IMG/VR virus record: IMGVR_UViG_3300046465_000082
Span: 1-23,413 of that record
DNA from: a virus
Length of the DNA stretch: 23,413 nt
Reading direction: 5' to 3' (one strand)
Notes under the pieces: generated by a model
Database searches by the model: none
The model's input: the letters and a program-made list of their open reading frames with translations, nothing else
What the model was told of the DNA's origin: nothing
Program-made: the position numbers and the translations under genes
Shown: piece after piece, positions 21,179 through 23,413 of the stretch
How the letters are laid out: every line of letters begins with the position of its first letter
Numbering within the stretch: the stretch's first letter is position 1

Positions 21179-22147
21179 TTAAGTTCTGTTCAAGAGGGCT
21201 TGTACAGCGTCTTCCATAGATCCAGATTTCTTCAGACGGTCACGCGCTTTGCGATAATTGTCTTTCTTACCTAAGTCTTTGGGTTCAGCTTTCTTGCCCG
21301 ATAAAGTTTTCTTCGGAGTCGCTTTCACTTTCTTTTGCGTTTCCGTTTTAGCCCTATCAAATTGCATTGCCTTGTAGAGTGCCGTTATGGATCGGTGATC
21401 ATGGATACCGTTAAATTCTTCTGCGGTTATTCCCATGCTTTCCTGCGCGTACTCACCTATTGAGTAGTACAGGTCGTTGTTCCAATTCGGGATCGTAGAC
21501 TTGAGAACAGTCAGGCTCTCTTTGGCACTTTCTTTCATTGCCGCCTGTTGCTGTGCTTCAGCGCGTTGTTGATGCTCTTGAGCTTGAGCACGAATAAAGT
21601 CGTGCGTCTGCTTCGTCTGCTCGAACATCGCCTTGGCTTGCTTATATTGATCTGGGTTTTCTACCGCGGCTTGTTCCCAGTTCACGTTGTCGAAACGCGA
21701 AAGGTCGGCTCCTGCGGCAGTAAGAAGTGCATTAAGTGTGGATTCGTAATTAGCAGTTTGATCTTCTGCGGCCTTACGCTGTTCGGCAACTGCTTGCGTC
21801 TTCTTGGTGTAATCAGCTTGTCGCATATACCCAAGTTTGATTTCGTCAACGGAAATATTTTCTCCGTCAATCTCAATCATGCCTTCGGTAATGACATCAG
21901 GCTCATCTTCAGATTCTTCTTCAGTATCTTCGGTTGGGTCTTCGACCTCCTCAGATTCTTCCGTTTCTTCCTCGACTTCCTGTGACTCGTCGATCACTTC
22001 ATCAGTAGTCTCTTCAACTACTTCTTGCTCTTCTTCAGGCGATGGGGGTTGTCCATCTGGGGATTCCAACACTGCCGTAAGTCTAGCGATAATATCGTTA
22101 TCACCTGCTTCAGCCGAGTCCGGTACTACGGTTTGTTCGTCTGACAT
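21179..22147 (-). CDS. Capsid scaffolding protein
   Basis: A 322-residue protein with scaffold layout: very acidic N-terminal third (residues ~35-85, long Glu/Asp runs), a short conserved strand MIEIDGENISVDEIKLGYMRQADYTKKTQ, a long helical Gln/Ala coiled region (~110-205), and a strongly basic C-terminus (~265-310, KATPKKTLSGKKAEPKD), which in scaffolds binds the capsid protein. It guides procapsid assembly and is lost or degraded on maturation. Directly upstream of the capsid gene in the operon. Assignment is by architecture and position. Confidence 0.8.
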   Translation of the reverse strand: MSDEQTVVPDSAEAGDNDIIARLTAVLESPDGQPPSPEEEQEVVEETTDEVIDESQEVEEETEESEEVEDPTEDTEEESEDEPDVITEGMIEIDGENISVDEIKLGYMRQADYTKKTQAVAEQRKAAEDQTANYESTLNALLTAAGADLSRFDNVNWEQAAVENPDQYKQAKAMFEQTKQTHDFIRAQAQEHQQRAEAQQQAAMKESAKESLTVLKSTIPNWNNDLYYSIGEYAQESMGITAEEFNGIHDHRSITALYKAMQFDRAKTETQKKVKATPKKTLSGKKAEPKDLGKKDNYRKARDRLKKSGSMEDAVQALLNRT

Positions 22148-22162
22148 GGGTATTCTCCTATT

Positions 22163-22417
22163 TTACACAACTTCGTCTTGTGTCGCCAACTCGTAGTTGT
22201 TAATGAGTCCGGCAAATTGTTGTACAAACATCTGTCCCGCTTTAAACATGGAATACAGACGCTCCCTTTCAGCATCAGCTTCTGGTGGTGTTGCGAGTAT
22301 TTGCTCAATGATCGATTTGTTCATATCTTCAAACGCTCTGTTAAACACCGCGCTGTTCAACATTTCTTGTGCGGCTTCCGCAATGGATGCCATTTCTCCA
22401 ACATCTTCGTTGTTCAT
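22163..22417 (-). CDS. Small helical head-region protein (84 aa)
   Basis: An 84-residue all-helical protein beginning MNNEDVGEMASIAEAAQEML with a QMFVQQFAGLINNYE helix. I do not know its family. GGAG precedes the ATG. It lies between portal-linked and scaffold genes in a slot where environmental podophages carry short head proteins, and may assist portal or scaffold function. 15 bp separate it from the scaffold gene. Confidence 0.7.
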   Translation of the reverse strand: MNNEDVGEMASIAEAAQEMLNSAVFNRAFEDMNKSIIEQILATPPEADAERERLYSMFKAGQMFVQQFAGLINNYELATQDEVV

Positions 22418-22427
22418 ATAAACTCCA

Positions 22428-22631
22428 CTATGTGGTTGGTTTAGCTTTGGGTTTAGCTTTAGCCATTCGCCCCCTTGTTGGGGGCTTTGGTAAAGTCGTT
22501 TCAGGGTCTAGCTTTCCGTCTTTCCACTTTGCAAAATCATCAAACGCCTGTTTCCGCGTTTTCTTTTTGGCGTACTTCTTTTCGTTCGCCTTCTTGATAA
22601 AGTCTTCAAATGCTTGTTCGTTTATTGGCAT
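22428..22631 (-). CDS. Small very basic protein (67 aa)
   Basis: A 67-residue Lys-rich protein (MPINEQAFEDFIKKANEKKYAKKK in part, then a Pro/Thr/Lys tail ending KPKAKPTT). The start is 3 nt after the portal stop (TGA TTT ATG). It could bind DNA or the acidic scaffold, or act as a small decoration/assembly factor. No family recognised. Its basic composition and location suggest it accompanies portal assembly. Confidence 0.7.
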   Translation of the reverse strand: MPINEQAFEDFIKKANEKKYAKKKTRKQAFDDFAKWKDGKLDPETTLPKPPTRGRMAKAKPKAKPTT

Positions 22632-22634
22632 AAA

Positions 22635-23413
22635 TCACCCGACTGATACGTTACGTTTCTGAACCTTTTCGACAGCGAGTTCCTTCTCGTCCATCTCCAT
22701 GTCGTGGTTTTGTTTTTCCACATCCATAAGTAGGCGGCTGTCTTTTTGTTCTTGATCGTGTTCCAACTTCTCCATTTCCAAGAGCATCTTGTTTTGCTCT
22801 TTCATCACATCAAGCTCCAACTGCCCTTCTAGTACAGCCACCTGTCTGGCAGTCATACCTGCTTGGAACTTCTCAACTTCAGCGGCTTTCGCTTCAGCTT
22901 GCTGTTGCTGTTCTTGCATCGCTTGTTGTTGCTGTTGGTATTCAGGACTGTTTGGATCGAACAAGAACGAAGCACCGTTCTTTATGTTCAACAACTCAAA
23001 GGCTCGACTGATCATCGCGTGACGTTGCGGTGCGCTATACATACCGCCAAGAGTTGGATCGTTTGGATTCATACTGAACTGCTGATCTAACATCAGAAGC
23101 ATCTGTGCTTCTTGCGCTTGCTCTTCAGGTGTTAGCGCAACTGCAACCGACATCTCTGTGCGATCACCCAAGAACTGAGGATTCACTGGCACAAACTGGC
23201 CGTCTAACTGGATCATCTTCTCTTGGCTTTCGTTTTCGATAGCCAATCGGTAGATGTCATGCATCAGTGGCTTTAAGAAGTTCTCCGCGAAATTCCTAGC
23301 CATAACCATGATTCTGCGATTACTCGCATTCATAAACTGAGTAATCAGGTCAGAACTGTTTTGTTTGCTAACAACAGTGCTGTCCATGCCTCGCGCCATA
23401 CGACTCATGCCGC
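22635..23413 (-). CDS. Portal protein, C-terminal part (5' end outside window)
   Basis: The frame is open to the right edge, so the last ~259 residues of a portal are present. QFMNASNRRIMVMARNFAENFLKPLMHDIYRLAIENES is the crown/stem pattern of SU10-like portal proteins, followed by VPVNPQFLGDRTEMSVAVALTPEEQ, a Gln-rich linker (residues ~160-175) and a long charged coiled coil of Glu/Lys/Met/Gln (QLELDVMKEQNKMLLEMEKLEH) to the end. The portal forms the 12-mer ring for DNA packaging and exit. First gene of the late series visible here. Confidence 0.85.
   Translation of the reverse strand, partial: GMSRMARGMDSTVVSKQNSSDLITQFMNASNRRIMVMARNFAENFLKPLMHDIYRLAIENESQEKMIQLDGQFVPVNPQFLGDRTEMSVAVALTPEEQAQEAQMLLMLDQQFSMNPNDPTLGGMYSAPQRHAMISRAFELLNIKNGASFLFDPNSPEYQQQQQAMQEQQQQAEAKAAEVEKFQAGMTARQVAVLEGQLELDVMKEQNKMLLEMEKLEHDQEQKDSRLLMDVEKQNHDMEMDEKELAVEKVQKRNVSVG

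Noticed and set aside
21837-22196. 119-residue Ser-rich plus-strand frame
   Set aside because: Shadow of the Glu/Asp-rich N-terminus of the scaffold gene; GAA/GAG codons read as TTC/CTC/TCT on the other strand.

Overview
The window is a stretch of the genome of a tailed double-stranded DNA phage (short-tailed or SU10/T7-like virion plan) that carries a tyrosine integrase. No host chromosomal gene, rRNA, tRNA, insertion sequence or CRISPR array is visible. The main clues are a portal C-terminus, scaffold, major capsid protein of the DUF5309/SU10 type, head-tail adaptor, beta-propeller-like tail nozzle, collagen-like and GNVT-repeat fibres, and a GTA-type three-TM holin next to a T7-type holin. 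Together with moderate GC content these suggest an environmental, probably marine phage of a Gram-negative host, plausibly an alphaproteobacterium. The host is inference; nothing in the window names it.

Layout. Positions 1-1634 (plus strand) are the end of an early/control operon: a SNF2-type helicase C-terminus, an XRE-type regulator, a small AlpA/excisionase-like DNA-binding protein and a DUF3310 protein, packed with overlapping or nearly touching ends. The DUF3310 gene ends tail-to-tail inside the 3' end of the integrase (1604-2590, minus). Positions 2597-2820 are a 224-bp non-coding region rich in short direct and inverted repeats. It carries a recognisable integrase promoter and is a good candidate for attP and/or operators. 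A 55-residue ORF (2821-2988, plus) follows and overlaps the end of the late operon antisense.

Positions 2959-23413 are one continuous minus-strand late operon read from right to left. In transcription order it encodes: portal (cut by the window edge), two small proteins, scaffold, major capsid protein, a strong UUCG hairpin terminator, a small basic protein, head-tail adaptor, an 810-residue fibre (Ala-rich stalk, collagen repeats, S74 self-cleaving chaperone), and five small fibre-linked or unknown proteins. A sigma70-like promoter then precedes a lysis block (PD-(D/E)XK protein, M15 peptidase endolysin, two holins). After it come a second fibre, a small beta-repeat protein, the tail nozzle, and a run of large presumed ejection proteins ending in a 621-residue protein with an N-terminal ADP-ribosyltransferase-like domain.

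Most junctions in the late operon are translationally coupled (TAATG, ATGA or 1-16 nt gaps). Genes that appear to make one machine are adjacent: capsid assembly at the right, tail and fibre in the middle, lysis embedded within the tail genes, and ejected proteins at the end. The integrase and its non-coding region are flanked on both sides by phage genes. If attP lies there, this sequence represents the unintegrated (virion or circular) form rather than a prophage.
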